Positions 46,620 through 57,279 are shown, counted from the stretch's first letter. The stretch is DNA of 64,000 nucleotides from Typhlomys cinereus (GCA_023101885.1 JALPQD010000088.1:6465691-6529690); one strand, 5' to 3'. Numbers and translations: made by a program. The notes: generated by a model not told the origin, from the sequence alone.

Positions 46620-47060
46620 CAGGGTAAAGAATGACTCATTACAATAGCCTCAGATGGTGCCTATGAATGGCTTATTTTTCTTATAAAATTAGTGGAGGCG
46701 TGGGGCAATTAGCTCATTTGCTGGCACTTTCAACGGAAGATTTTATTGAGTGGGAAGAGAGAGGTGGTGTGTGTTGTGGGGCTCCCTGCCACGGCTCAGA
46801 ATGCAGCCTGGCTTCTCTCTGCTCCGCTGCGGGGCTCCGCTGCAGGGGCAGCCTGAGCTCCTGATCGCTAACGGCCTTGCAGATGATCGATTTCGGTGCG
46901 CTAGTGTCTCTCTAAAAAACACTTGGGGACTTTATCGGATTTTTTGCACACTGGGAAGAATACATCCTGGGCGGTGGGGACGGGGCACAACTGGCAGTCC
47001 GCTGGCCTGGCCTGCAGGCTCCTGCAACCCAGCACCACGGGAATCTGTCGTCCTGTGCGC
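46620..47060. other. repeat-poor sequence
   Basis: No named repeat and no splice-bounded coding frame. AT-core motifs near 46660-46720 precede GC-rich DNA. Nature unknown. Confidence 0.4.
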
Positions 47061-47064
47061 GCCT

Positions 47065-47160
47065 GTCATCAGCACCGGGGAGGTGGAGGCAGGAGGATCA
47101 AGAGTTCAGGATCGGCCTGGGCTACAGGAGACGCTATTTCAAAAAAAAAAAAAAAAAAAA
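47065..47160 (+). mobile_element. B1 SINE
   Basis: 'gaggtggaggcaggaggatc', 'aagagttcaggatcggcctg', 'ggctacaggagacgctattt' and a pure A-tail of about 20. Confidence 0.88.
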
Positions 47161-47485
47161 GAGGCAGGAGAGGCGCACTAGCTAAAGCCTTTGCCCCACA
47201 GGCAAAGGGACCTGAGTTTGGATCCCTAGCTCCCTCATCAAAATACCGGGCAGGTGTAGCAGCTCATCTGTCATTCCAGTCCTGTAAGGCGGAGCCTGGG
47301 AACCCCCCGGAGTAAGCTGACTGGCCAGAGGAGCCCTCATGGCTGCTCTGGGTTTTATGAGAGACCCAGGTTTACAGCAGTGAGGTGTAAGAGTGATCAA
47401 GGATGATTCCCAAAGTCACCCGTGGTCCTCCACAGGGACACATGTGCCCTCTGATACACACACACACACACATACACAGAGCTTT
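47161..47485 (+). mobile_element. older tRNA-headed SINE of the main family
   Basis: 'gcaggagaggcgcactagct', 'gacctgagtttggatcccta', 'taaggcggagcctgggaacc', CA-rich tail. It directly follows the B1 A-tail and ends 150 bp before OLFM2 exon 2. Confidence 0.65.
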
Positions 47486-47638
47486 AACTTGGGTGCCTGG
47501 GGCTCCAGTTCAGATCCTGACGTTTGCGCACTGGTCCCGAGGATAAGCTGTCTCCCTGGGGACCAGGCAAGGGCTTCTGTCCCTGGTGGCTGCCCTGAGT
47601 TGGGTCCCTGCTCTCTGACTACACCGTCTGCTTCACAG

Positions 47639-47788
47639 ACTCTCTTCCAAAGCCCGGAGGAGGGCTGGCAGCTCTACACCTCGGCCCAGGCGCCCGATGG
47701 CAAATGCATCTGCACTGCCGTGATCCCGGCTCAGAGCAGCTGTGCCCGCGATGGCAGGAGCCGGGAACTGCGGCAGCTCATGGAGAAG
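47639..47788 (+). CDS. OLFM2: olfactomedin 2, coding exon 2
   Basis: OLFM2 is a secreted glycoprotein of the noelin group. The exon is 150 bp, phase 0 at both ends, bounded by TTCACAG| and |GTAGGG, and encodes 50 residues corresponding to residues 22-71 of the 454-residue protein. It begins TLFQSPEEGWQLYTSAQ, directly after the signal-peptide exon, and covers the start of the noelin domain. The cysteines in KCICTAVIPAQSSC are, by family knowledge, used for disulfide-linked oligomers. The match to mammalian OLFM2, as against OLFM1 and OLFM3, is clear from TLFQSPEEGW and the following text. The first exon (signal peptide) was not found in the window. The preceding intron carries a 61-bp minisatellite and several SINEs. 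Confidence 0.97.
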
Positions 47789-47920
47789 GTAGGGACCTGC
47801 CAGGCCAGCCAAGGGGGGAAGGCGGTGACCCTCTTCCATGTCCATCCGGGCCAGCCCCCAGCCAGGTGGATGGTTTGAAGGTGGCTGATGACCACCGCAG
47901 GTCTCTCTTTTGTTTGCCTC

Positions 47921-48225
47921 ATTCATTCATTCATTCATTCATTCAGTATGTGTGTGCATGTGGGTGTGTGTATGTGTGCATGTAGAAGAGGGTCCCATAT
48001 GTGCCTGTAGAAGCCCAAGGGTGATTTTGGGAAGCATACTGGATTGTTCTATCTTCTTATTGCTTTGCTCTGGGAGTTCCCAGGCTCTGTCTTCCAGGGC
48101 CAGAAGTACAGGCTGTCACCATATCTGCCTGTCATTTTTACGTGGGAATCAGGATCTGAACTCAGGTCCTTCTACTTGTGAGGCAAAGAATTGTCACCCG
48201 AGCCCTCTCTGCAGCCTCGATTTTC
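47921..48225 (-). mobile_element. older tRNA-headed SINE of the main family
   Basis: An ATTC tetramer run (47921-47944) and TG-rich tail are followed by 'gggagttcccaggctctgtc', 'caggatctgaactcaggtcc' and an inverted head near 48215. Confidence 0.65.
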
Positions 48226-48418
48226 TGGCCTAGGACGAGCCCTGTAGCTGAGGCTGACAGGTGGGCACCTCAGATGGATTCTTTCATCCAGAATGTTCAG
48301 CACTTGCTAGGAAGAGAAGCCCCGAGCTGGGTGGGGGCTGCAGTCATTGGAATCTCTTCTGTGTAGGCTCCGGCTCCCTCCTACATGTTCTATTCAGCCG
48401 GGTAAGAAAGCGTTCAGG

Positions 48419-48560
48419 GGGCCGGCAAGATAGCTCAGTAGGTCAGGCGCCTGCTTGCAAACCTGGCGGCCTGAGTTCGAGCCCCGGAAGACCCCATGAT
48501 GGAAGGAGAGAAGCGACCTCTGAATGTTGTCCTCCGGCCTCTCCCCGTGTGCCGTGTGCA
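48419..48560 (+). mobile_element. B3-like SINE
   Basis: 'gggccggcaagatagctcag', 'ggcctgagttcgagccccgg', 'ggaaggagagaagcgacctc', 'gttgtcctccggcctct': the B3 body with little divergence. Confidence 0.85.
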
Positions 48561-48660
48561 CACCCCCATGATCCCAGCACTTGGGGAGACTGAGGCAGGG
48601 GGATTGCTCCAAGTCTGAGGTCAGCCTGGGCTACGTTACTGGCATTGATGTTCCTACCTC
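48561..48660 (+). mobile_element. B1 SINE fragment
   Basis: 'catgatcccagcacttgggg', 'gactgaggcagggggattgc', 'ctgaggtcagcctgggctac'. Confidence 0.82.
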
Positions 48661-48679
48661 CAAAGGAGGGGGAAAAAGA

Positions 48680-48910
48680 AGATTCTAGAACTGGAGAGAG
48701 GCCTTGGTAGTAAAACCCTTGCCCCACAAGCACGAGGAGGGGAGTCTAGTTCCCGAAGGTATGTAGATCCTGGCTGGGCGCAGCAGGCTGCCTGCGGCTC
48801 CGCATGCAGGAGGCTGAGAATGGAAGTCCTCTGGGGAAGCTGGTGAGCGACTATGGTGTCAGCAAGCTCTGGGCTCCCCAAGGGGCCTCAGTGATACGGT
48901 GGAAAGCAAC
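48680..48910 (+). mobile_element. tRNA-headed/B1 composite SINE, diverged
   Basis: 'actggagagaggccttggta', 'cttgccccacaagcacgagg', 'ggctgggcgcagcaggctgc'. Family position uncertain. Confidence 0.45.
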
Positions 48911-48919
48911 TGTCCAGTT

Positions 48920-49240
48920 GGCCTGCATTATTACCGGTAATTTCACAACCACAGCTTAAGGGAACAAGGGGTTTTCATCCTGGCTTACCATGCTTAGTTA
49001 CAGTTCCTCGTTCAACTTGCAGGAGAATCCCCACCCACACCAGGGGTGGAGGGAACTGGCTACACCACATCCACAGGACTGCTGAGAGAGGGATGATTCT
49101 TACCTATCAGACAAGCATGTCTGGACAAGTCTACGGACTTAACTTTCTCAATCAGTCCCTCCATCTTATTCATTTATTCAGGGACAAGTCCGTTCCCCCC
49201 CCCCAACTATCATGTTGACACTTTAATTAAGACAGTAACA
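48920..49240 (-). mobile_element. MaLR-like LTR, partial
   Basis: Reverse-complement member of the family at 36363-36781. It includes 'gggaacaaggggttttcatc', 'aggagaatccccacccacac' and 'cattttattc'-type text, and ends in a C-run. Confidence 0.6.
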
Positions 49241-49261
49241 GTAACCTTGGGCTTGGATGCG

Positions 49262-49686
49262 CCTGTCACAGTCAGCCTGCATGGTTGCTGATAAATCACC
49301 ATCAAAAGGCTTAAGGGAACAAGGGGTTTATTTTCTCTTAGGATTTTCTGGTTACAGTTCTCAGTCCACCTTGACAGGAGAGCTCACACTAACACCAGGG
49401 CCGAGGGAACTGGCCACACCATCTCTATATAACGGCTGAAAGAGGGACGATCCTCACTTGCCAGACCAGCATGTCTAGCCAAGTGTACAAAAGGATGCCA
49501 ACTCTCTCAACCAGCTCTCTGTATTTTATTCCAGGGCCTAGTCCCCCCCACCATGGGTTGGGTCTTCCCCATCAGCTAGACAATCTCCTGCAGGTTTGCT
49601 GTGGGCTTAACTCACCTACTAATTCTTTACAAATGTGCCTAGAGCTCAACCCTCAACTGTTGACAACTGGGCCTAACTATGACAGT
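49262..49686 (-). mobile_element. MaLR-like LTR, complete-looking
   Basis: Second, better-preserved reverse copy immediately beside the previous one: 'tgcatggttgctgataaatc', 'gagctcacactaacaccagg', 'cagaccagcatgtctagcca', 'gactgggcctaactatgaca'. Both lie in OLFM2 intron 2 in the same orientation. Confidence 0.65.
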
Positions 49687-49741
49687 AGATGTGCTCATGT
49701 ACATACATACATAATACACTTGCCCATGTATATGCAAATAT

Positions 49742-49744
<3 letters not shown>

Positions 49745-49790
<46 letters not shown>
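49745..49790. repeat. (CA)n microsatellite
   Basis: Pure CA run of about 23 units. Confidence 0.95.
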
Positions 49791-49819
49791 AGTATATACA
49801 TACACATAAAAAATTCCAT

Positions 49820-50078
49820 GCTGGAGAGATCGCTCAGGGATTAAGACTCTGTCTTGCAAGCAGAAGGTCCTGACTTCAGATCCCAGTTCCCACAGAAAAA
49901 CACCAGGCAGAAACGGGGATAGCCTGCACTTCCAGGCATGGTGGGTGGAGCCTGGGAAATCCCACAGGGAAGCAAAAAGGAGGTAGAAGCAATCCAGGAT
50001 GACTGCCAAAGTCATCCTAGGTCCTCTTAGGCTACACAGTGCTCTCTGACACCCCCCTCACACACGATAAATATTTTT
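49820..50078 (+). mobile_element. tRNA-headed SINE of the main family, intermediate age
   Basis: 'gctggagagatcgctcaggg', 'tcctgacttcagatcccagt', 'ggtgggtggagcctgggaaa', a CA-rich end and AAATATTTTTTA. Short duplication AAAAATTC on both sides (49809-49816 and near 50079). Confidence 0.72.
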
Positions 50079-50399
50079 TAAAAATTCTGTCTCCCTCCTG
50101 TTATCCCCACTCAATGTATTCTCAAGGATGTTTCAGAGCTCTGTAGACGTTGATTGATGGCCCTTGTCACACTGCCCATTTGTCAGCCCGCAGCTGGCCA
50201 CAGTCTCCTTCCTCACTGAATACAAGAAAGAGTCTGAGGGGAAAATATCAGCTCCAGGGCCCCCCACCCACTGATTCCCCAGGATCCAGCTCTGCCAGGA
50301 CACCAGCACTGCATGTGGGCATGCACGAGAGCATGCATGTGGGCATGCACGTATTCACTCCTCTTGTTGCTCACAATGACTGTAAACATATATCACAGA

Positions 50400-50675
50400 G
50401 AGGCTGGGGAGACAGCTCATGGGCTCAAGCCGCTGCCTCCACAGCAAAAGGACCTGAGTTTGGATCTCAGATCCCATGGGAAAATGCTGGGCAGAGGCTC
50501 TCTTGCCCCTCACAACTCCATGTCTGCTCTTTCTCTCCTCTAATAAAATCTGCTCAAAAAATGCTGAACAGATAGCAGTGGCCTGTAATTCAAGCCTTGG
50601 AGAGCAGAACCTGAAAAACTCCAGAGCAGAACAGTAAGGAGGTAGAATGGTCCAGGATGATTCCTGATATCACCC

Positions 50676-50727
<52 letters not shown>

Positions 50728-50740
50728 TTAAATAAATAAA
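50400..50740 (+). mobile_element. tRNA-headed SINE interrupted by a 68-bp nested insertion
   Basis: The SINE head (50402-50489) ends in AAAATGCTG. 68 bp (50490-50557) follow, ending CT-rich, 'ctaataaaatctgctcaaa'. AAAATGCTG then repeats (50558-50566) and the SINE body resumes with 'agcagtggcctgtaattcaa' through a (CA)n tail (50674-50722). The 9-bp duplication marks the 68 bp as an insertion into the SINE. Confidence 0.7.
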
Positions 50741-50751
50741 TACTTCATGAA

Positions 50752-50900
50752 GGGGCTGTGGCTGTGACTCAGTGGGTAGAGCGCCCGCCTAGCATGCATG
50801 AACCCCAGTCGTAATGGTGCACACACTTGGCAGGAGGATCAAGAGTTCAAGGTCATCCTCTGCCACATAGTGAGTTCAAAGGCCTTAAACTCCTGACCCT
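50752..50900 (+). mobile_element. ID-like plus B1-like SINE
   Basis: 'ggggctgtggctgtgactca', 'gggtagagcgcccgcctagc', 'atgcatgaaccccag' (ID), then 'gcaggaggatcaagagttca' and 'aggtcatcctctgccacata' (B1). Confidence 0.75.
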
Positions 50901-50964
50901 ACTGCTCCACCTCCCAAGCGCCAGACCAACAGGCACAGGTGAGCCAGCACACCTGGGCTCTGTA

Positions 50965-51015
50965 TTTTATTTTATTATTATGTTTTATTTATTTATTTGG
51001 TGTGTGTGTGCGTGC

Positions 51016-51061
<46 letters not shown>

Positions 51062-51300
51062 GAGAGAGAGCGAGAGAGCACTGTGCATCCTTGCGGAGGA
51101 CCAAAGGTAACTTTGGGAATCATCCTGCATTACTTCTACCTCCTTTTTGCTTTCCTCTGGGATTTCCCAGGCTCGGCCCAGCAGGGCTGAAAGTGCAGTC
51201 CTCTGCCATTTCCCAAATGTTTTTATGTGGGACCTGGGATCCGAAATCAAGACTTTCTGCTTTTGAGGCAGAGCCTTAACCCCTGAGCCATCTCTCCAGC
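50965..51300 (-). mobile_element. tRNA-headed SINE of the main family with (GT)n(GA)n tail
   Basis: ATTTATTTATTT, (GT)n and GA repeat (50999-51080), then 'tctgggatttcccaggctcg', 'gggacctgggatccgaaatc' and the inverted head 'aacccctgagccatctctcc'. Confidence 0.8.
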
Positions 51301-51501
51301 ACTGATCTTTATTTTAAAATGTACCCTCTCTTTAAGATGAGAGGGTAGAGAGCAGGGGATAGGACAGAAGGACATTCCTAATGAGATCAGGTCAGGGGAG
51401 TGTTGGGGGATGTCTGAGCAGCTCCTGGCCCCGCCTTGACTTTGGCTGTGGACCTGGCTGGGAGCAATTTGTTCTGGTCTCCAGAGCTGCCCCTGTCCCA
51501 G

Positions 51502-51648
51502 GTGCAGAATGTATCGCAATCCATGGAGGTCCTTGAGTTAAGGACGTATCGGGACCTTCAGTACGTGCGCAGCATGGAGACCCTTATGCGGAGTCTGGAC
51601 GCGAGGCTCCGGGCGGCCGACGGCTCTGTCTCCACCAAGAGCTTCCAG
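51502..51648 (+). CDS. OLFM2: olfactomedin 2, coding exon 3
   Basis: The exon is 147 bp, phase 0 at both ends, bounded by CTGTCCCAG| and |GTGGGT. It encodes 49 residues (about 72-120) from VQNVSQSMEVLELRTYRDLQ to ADGSVSTKSFQ. This is the noelin domain continuing into the coiled-coil stalk; the heptad-like Leu/Met/Val spacing supports that. NVS is a potential N-glycosylation site. The text matches human OLFM2 with a few conservative changes. By family knowledge the stalk drives oligomer formation outside the cell. Confidence 0.97.
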
Positions 51649-51840
51649 GTGGGTCCTTGTGGGTTCAGGGCAGAGATGGAGCCGCTGCCAGGGCTCTGGG
51701 GTCCAACTGGGAACCAGCTGCCACGCCCCATGCACTGCAGCTCGGGCCACGGCCCAGGCATTCACTCAAGGTGACCGGGCTGGAGGTTCTGGGCCCAGGG
51801 TCGGGGTGGGGATCTGCGGCCACTGTTCCCTGGTGGGCAG
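51649..51840 (+). other. OLFM2: OLFM2 intron 3
   Basis: A short 192-bp GC-rich intron, GT...AG, free of repeats. Confidence 0.95.
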
Positions 51841-52060
51841 GAGCTGAAGGACAGGATGACGGAGTTGCTGCCGCTGAGTTCGGTGCTGGAGCAATACAAG
51901 GCGGACACCAGGACTATCCTGCGCCTGCGGGACGAGGTGCGGAACCTGTCCGGCAGCCTGGCGGCCATCCAGGAAGAGATGGGCGCCTACGGCTACGAGG
52001 ATCTGCAACACAGGGTGCTGGCCCTGGAGGCCCGGCTGCACGCCTGCGCGCAGAAGCTGG
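51841..52060 (+). CDS. OLFM2: olfactomedin 2, coding exon 4
   Basis: The exon is 220 bp, from GTGGGCAG| to |GTATGC. It encodes 73 complete residues (about 121-193) plus the first base of a Gly codon. It runs from ELKDRMTELLPLSSVLEQYK to RLHACAQKL. It is rich in Glu/Leu/Arg with heptad spacing and forms the coiled-coil part of the stalk. NLS at 'VRNLSGSLAA' is a potential N-glycosylation site. The Cys in LHACAQKL lies just before the olfactomedin domain. No frame lesion is present. Confidence 0.97.
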
Positions 52061-52359
52061 GTATGCCCTCACTCAGGCACCCTCATCCCCAACCTCCGCA
52101 CCTCACTGGGGCTTCCGGGAACTTGGCAGCTTTTATGTCTATGGTCTAACACCCCACCCGCCCTTGACCTCCCATCTAAGGTGCCAAGCTGCAAGTGACT
52201 CTGATCCTTGACTTCCAACTTTTTGTCCCCAAGTCAGTATGGGGACTGGTTCTGAGCAGCCTCCCCTCCCCGGTGGCCTGAGCTCTTCCCAGGGCGACCC
52301 GTGTCACCCTCTTCTGGGCTTGAGCCATATCCTGCCTCACCAAACTGTCTCTGTCCCAG
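52061..52359 (+). other. OLFM2: OLFM2 intron 4
   Basis: A 299-bp intron, GT...CAG, with no repeat recognised. Confidence 0.95.
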
Positions 52360-52466
52360 GCTGTGGGAAGTTGACCGGAGTCAGCAACCCCATTACCATC
52401 CGAGCCATGGGGTCCCGCTTCGGCTCCTGGATGACGGACACCATGGCCCCCAGCGCGGACAGCCGG
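52360..52466 (+). CDS. OLFM2: olfactomedin 2, coding exon 5
   Basis: The exon is 107 bp, from CTGTCCCAG| to |GTGAGT. It completes the split Gly codon and encodes 35 further residues (about 195-229), CGKLTGVSNPITIRAMGSRF through APSADSR. This is the start of the olfactomedin (OLF) five-bladed beta-propeller domain. The opening Cys is, in the family, disulfide-bonded to a Cys near the end of the domain (in FMICGVL of exon 6). Confidence 0.97.
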
Positions 52467-52631
52467 GTGAGTGAAGCCTGGGAGGGATCTGCTGGTGATC
52501 TCCCAGGGGTATCCAGGGAATCCTCAAAAGTAACCGTGGTAGCCCAAAGTCACGGGTCGTCATGTTCTTGAACTTTACCCCGATTGGTGACTGAGTGTCA
52601 GATCTCGTATGACCAAATCGAGAATGGTTAC

Positions 52632-52960
52632 TAGGGCTGGTGTGATGGCTTAGGGGATAAAGTGTTTGCTCCATAAGCAAAAGGACCCAGGGTTCAGACC
52701 CCCAGGTCCCACGTAAAATGCCAGGTAGGTAAGGTGTCCTGCCTATAATTCTAGCCTCTGGAGGCAGAGACTGGGGATCCCCTGGCTAGCCAGACAAGTC
52801 TTATAGACAAGCCCTGGGTTTAATGAGAGACTCAGCCTTGAAAGAATCAGGTGGAAGAGCAGGTGAGGATGATTATCACCCTTGGGACTCCATGGGCACA
52901 CACCCTCATGGGTGCACCCACCCACATGCAAAAACATGTACGCATGTAAAAAAAAAAAAG
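52632..52960 (+). mobile_element. older tRNA-headed SINE of the main family
   Basis: 'gggctggtgtgatggcttag', 'gcaaaaggacccagggttca', 'gactggggatcccctggcta', then a CA-rich end and an A-run at 52949. Confidence 0.68.
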
Positions 52961-52964
52961 TGTC

Positions 52965-53125
52965 ACCAAGCAGGGGATGCATTCTGAGAACTGCATGGCA
53001 AAGTAGCTGTCACTGCGCAGACATTGTGGAAGACATTCGCACAAACTAAGATGGCTTCGATGTCATTGGGCGAGAGGTGCCAATGAGACCACTATCATAT
53101 ACATCATCCGGCATTGACCAAAGGA
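52965..53125. mobile_element. Tigger/MER2-like DNA transposon, internally deleted
   Basis: 'gcattctgagaactgcat', 'gcacaaactaagatggc', 'tgtcattgggcgagagg' and 'catatacatcatccggcatt' recall the two ends of MER2-like elements joined by an internal deletion. Confidence 0.5.
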
Positions 53126-53129
53126 AAGA

Positions 53130-53480
53130 TCTGTGCATTAGTTGTCTTGTTACCGGGACAAAACCTGGCAAAAGCAATTTGATTCAGTTCAGAATTTGCT
53201 GGTGCAGGCCACTGTGGAGGGGCAGGGACGTGAGGCAGCTGGTCACGTGACCTATACAGTCAGGAAGCAGAGAGATGAATACTGGTGTTCAGTTCGCTCT
53301 GCTCTCTCCTTTTTATTTGCTTCATGGCCCTAATCTTAGAGAGTGGTTCCTCCCACTTTTTGGGTGAGTCTTCCCACCCCAATGAACCTCAAGCCTTACA
53401 GATAAACCCAGGTTTGCCTCTCAGTGATTCTAGATTCTGCCGAGTTGGTGATCAAGATTGCCACGCCCCCAAACAGGAAT
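53130..53480. mobile_element. LTR-like rodent repeat
   Basis: 'gcattagttgtcttgttacc', 'tcagttcagaatttgctggt', 'tcagtgattctagattctgc': typical of rodent MaLR-type repeats. Orientation and subfamily not set. Confidence 0.45.
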
Positions 53481-53654
53481 CTTCCTAGTGGCTGATACTG
53501 GTCACCAGGTGACGAACGAGTAGCACAGAGCCCAGGTGGGAATTCGCTGCCACCCCATGTGCCGCCAGGGACCCTGGTGGTCCAACCAATCAATTGGTCT
53601 GGAAATGAGACTTATATGAGTCTTATAATAAGACTTATCATCTTTAGCTGGGGA

Positions 53655-53995
53655 AGGCAGCGGTTACTCTGTGAGACAACTTAGACTCAAGCAACTGAAG
53701 GGGAAAAAGGGAGATTCATTTGGCTTACGGTTCTAGAGAGGAGACATAGTTCATTATAGTGGGAAAGGCCTGGCAGTTGGCAGATTTGGAAGGCACATCT
53801 GCTTTTGTGGAAGGAGGGTGAGTTTGCTAGCAAAGGGCGCTTCTCCTGTCCTGTGGTTCATTCCATCTGGTCTGCTACTGGGAGGTTCCATCTAGATCGA
53901 GAGTTGGTCTTTATGTTGCAAATATTTTAATCCAGATAATCTCTCCAGTGGTGACAGCTAATCTGTCAGTTCATCCCAGTTGACAACCAGGATTC
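53655..53995. mobile_element. LTR-like rodent repeat
   Basis: 'gggagattcatttggcttac', 'gttctagagaggagacatag', 'cctgtggttcattccatctg', 'ccagttgacaaccaggattc'. Same class as the preceding element, different sequence. Confidence 0.45.
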
Positions 53996-54479
53996 ACTAT
54001 GGTGGGAAGCCTGGGTGGATTGCTCAATGTCCCCACTTTCCTTCAAAACATCCCCGTTCAGCCAGCATTGAAGTTCAAGTCTTAGCCGAGTAAGGGAATT
54101 CACAAATGACTGAGCAGCACAGTGAGGATGACAGTGGTGGAGGAGGAGGAGAAGTGGTGAGGAAGGCGATAACATGCCTGGTGACCTCCTGCTTACAGGG
54201 ATAAGCCAAGAACGATGAACTCAAGTGATCTCTTACCATCAGTGAGAGTCTCCCTCCAATGAGCAAAGACCAATCTGTGAGACCAATCTGTGGCTCCCGA
54301 GTCCCCGGGAAGCACACTGTCCCCTGACGCTCCCAGATCACTGCTTCCACCTAGTCATGTGGTGTGTTCATGTGGTGCACGTGTGTTCAAGTGCACATGC
54401 ATGTGACGTGTTCATGTGGGGCATGAGTGTGTGTGTGCGCGCGCGCGCAAGCCTCACTGCATACACATGTGAGGGCCAG

Positions 54480-54905
54480 AGATGTTGGGGGTCCCGCTGT
54501 CACTCACAACCTTATTCTTAAGACAGTCTCAAACTGAGCTTGGAGCTAGAGGCTGGTGTCCCACTGAGTCCCAGCGACCCTCCTGTTCCCCACCCCCACC
54601 CCCACCGTGCTGTGAACAGGCTTTTCACCTGAGTGCTGGAGATCTGAACTCAGGTCTGCATGCACGCGTAGCAAGTGCTCTTAACTACTGCCCCCCGCCC
54701 CCAGCTCCTCTGCCTTATTTTGAGTCAGGGTAGCTCATTGTACATGGACCTCACTGATTTGGCTAGACTGGCTGGCCAGGGAGTTCCGGGGATGTGCCCA
54801 TCTCCATTGCCACAGCAGTGACAGACCAGTGGGTGCCAGGAACCGAGCTCTGGTCTTTCTACCTGCACGCAGGCTCTTTATTAACTGAAACATCTCCCCG
54901 GCTCT
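54480..54905 (-). mobile_element. two B4-like SINEs, diverged
   Basis: First unit (54480-54710): 'taagacagtctcaaactgag' then 'tctgaactcaggtctgcatg' and 'agcaagtgctcttaactact'. Second unit (54720-54905): 'tgagtcagggtagctcattg' then 'ccgagctctggtctttctac'. Both read as reverse B4-type composites. Confidence 0.6.
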
Positions 54906-54957
54906 ACTTAGTGATCTCAGGACACGGGCCCTCAGGGTCGTCATGACGATGTGATGA

Positions 54958-55728
<771 letters not shown>

Positions 55729-56075
55729 GAGCTCCCAGCCACCCCCTCACCCCCCTGCCCCTGTTGCGCCCTCCCCTTTCCTGCCCCAGCACCTTCCTGC
55801 CCAGCTTTTGTTCTCTGCCACTTTTATCAATGACTTGGTCAGTTTACGTTAATTGATCTCTGCTTGGTCCCCCTCTGCCTTTTTACAAGCACCCCTTTCT
55901 TTGTATCAGAACCCCTCTCCCCACTTCCCTCCCTTGTCCATCTTCCTCTGCTTCCCACCCTTCTTCAGCCCTTGTTCCCTGGATTTTGAATGCATGGATA
56001 TATATTTTTTTTAATTATCATTACTTACACATTTTCTTTCCGGGTTGCCAGAATAAACGGGACCTTTGACATTTG
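55729..56075 (+). terminator. OLFM2: OLFM2 3' UTR and polyadenylation signal
   Basis: A short C/T-rich 3' UTR. AATAAA is at 56052-56057 within CCAGAATAAACGG, and cleavage is expected about 15-20 bp later. No other canonical signal is nearer the stop. Confidence 0.85.
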
Positions 56076-57279
56076 ATGCTTGGGTCGCTGTGTCCAGGAG
56101 TGGAATATCAAGCCGTGCTTAAAGTGACCTGGGAATGGAACTTTTCCCTGCTTCAGTGGGGGGGGGGGAGGGGTGTGCAGTTCTTTGGGGGAAGTGGCGT
56201 ATGAGGCAGCCCTATCCAAGGGTCTTTGGATCAAAGGCAATTCGTTTTGAAGCAATCAGATCAGAACAAGTGAGAATTCTATTACCTGATGAAAACTGGC
56301 CTCAGATGAATAGTCCCTGCCGCCCCTTCTCCCTCATTGATCACGTTGGTGCAGTGCTGAGCTGCCTGGCAATGTTTTAATGGTTTCTTAACAATTTTGG
56401 CTGCTTTTAAGAATCTGGCTAAGAGAGGTGAGGGCCCCTGGATCTATCCTTTCTTCTTTTCCCTTTGTAATTTCAGAAATCTTTTTTTTTTTTTTTTTGA
56501 AGTGAGTCATGCCCGCTAATCATGAAAGGCTAAAAATAGCCTAAAGGTGTGCTGGCTACAGCGCACATCTGGAGTCATTTGGGAGGGGGTGGAGGGGCTC
56601 ATGACAAGGTGGGGGGAATGGAGCCCTTGGGGAGACCAGGAGAAGGAAGTGGGGGTGGTCAGGGAAGGAAGGAGAAGCCAGATGCTGTGAGCCGCACAGG
56701 TCAGTCGTCTGCAGCTGGGGTCCACCCTGAACTGCTCCTCCCACCTTTACCTTCCGAATGCAGAGCTAGGAACACAAGCAGATTGTGTGCGAGCCCGGCC
56801 AGCACCCCACTCGCTGAGTCCCAGCCTGGTAAACACGCTGGGGGCTGGCTGGCTGGATGAGGGGCAATTAGAGGGGTGGAGTGGGAGTGGTGAGCCAGAA
56901 GCAGGCACCCCCTATGCTCAGATCAGGAACAGCAGGTGAAGAGCGCACTGCGCTGGCCCCAGCCCCCACCTGCCAGGCCACTGAGGCCGCTGTCCTGGCT
57001 CTAATTAATGGCCCCGTGATTAAATCATCTCCGCTTGGAGCTGGTGTGTCCGGGAACTCAGGTGTGGGGACCATATTGGGAACGAAACCCATGAATTATG
57101 AATGGGGCTCCTAATGCACTCATTTAAAACCAATTTCTAAAGAAGTCCTCAGGAAGAGCAATTAATTTCCACGTAAATGAACAAGTGTGACATCAGGGGA
57201 GGAAAAAAAAAAATAGATTCGCAGATAGCACTAGTGGCTTTGCCTCACACCTGCTGGGAGGGGGACACCCGCTGGGTGT
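56076..57279. other. OLFM2-PIN1 intergenic spacer, repeat-poor part
   Basis: No gene. It has G-rich runs (56158-56171), a T-run (56482-56498) followed by AP-1- and MEF2-like motifs, and AT-core motifs near 57000-57170 ('ctaattaatgg', 'caattaatttcc'). Confidence 0.5.
56503..56541. promoter_or_regulatory. AP-1-like and MEF2-like motif cluster
   Basis: TGAGTCA (56503-56509) matches the AP-1 consensus. CTAAAAATAG (56530-56539) matches the MEF2 consensus YTAWWWWTAR exactly. They lie 450 bp past the OLFM2 polyadenylation site. Function is inferred from motifs only. Confidence 0.35.

Larger units (their letters stand above)
47789..51501 (+). other. OLFM2: OLFM2 intron 2
   Basis: A 3.7-kb intron, GT...AG. 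It is filled mainly with SINEs, two adjacent LTR-like elements and three microsatellites, listed separately. No additional exon was seen. Confidence 0.9.

Noticed and set aside
51657..52211. 184-codon ORF (+) over OLFM2 intron 3 and exon 4
   Set aside because: Wrong frame for exon 4 and crosses clear splice sites.
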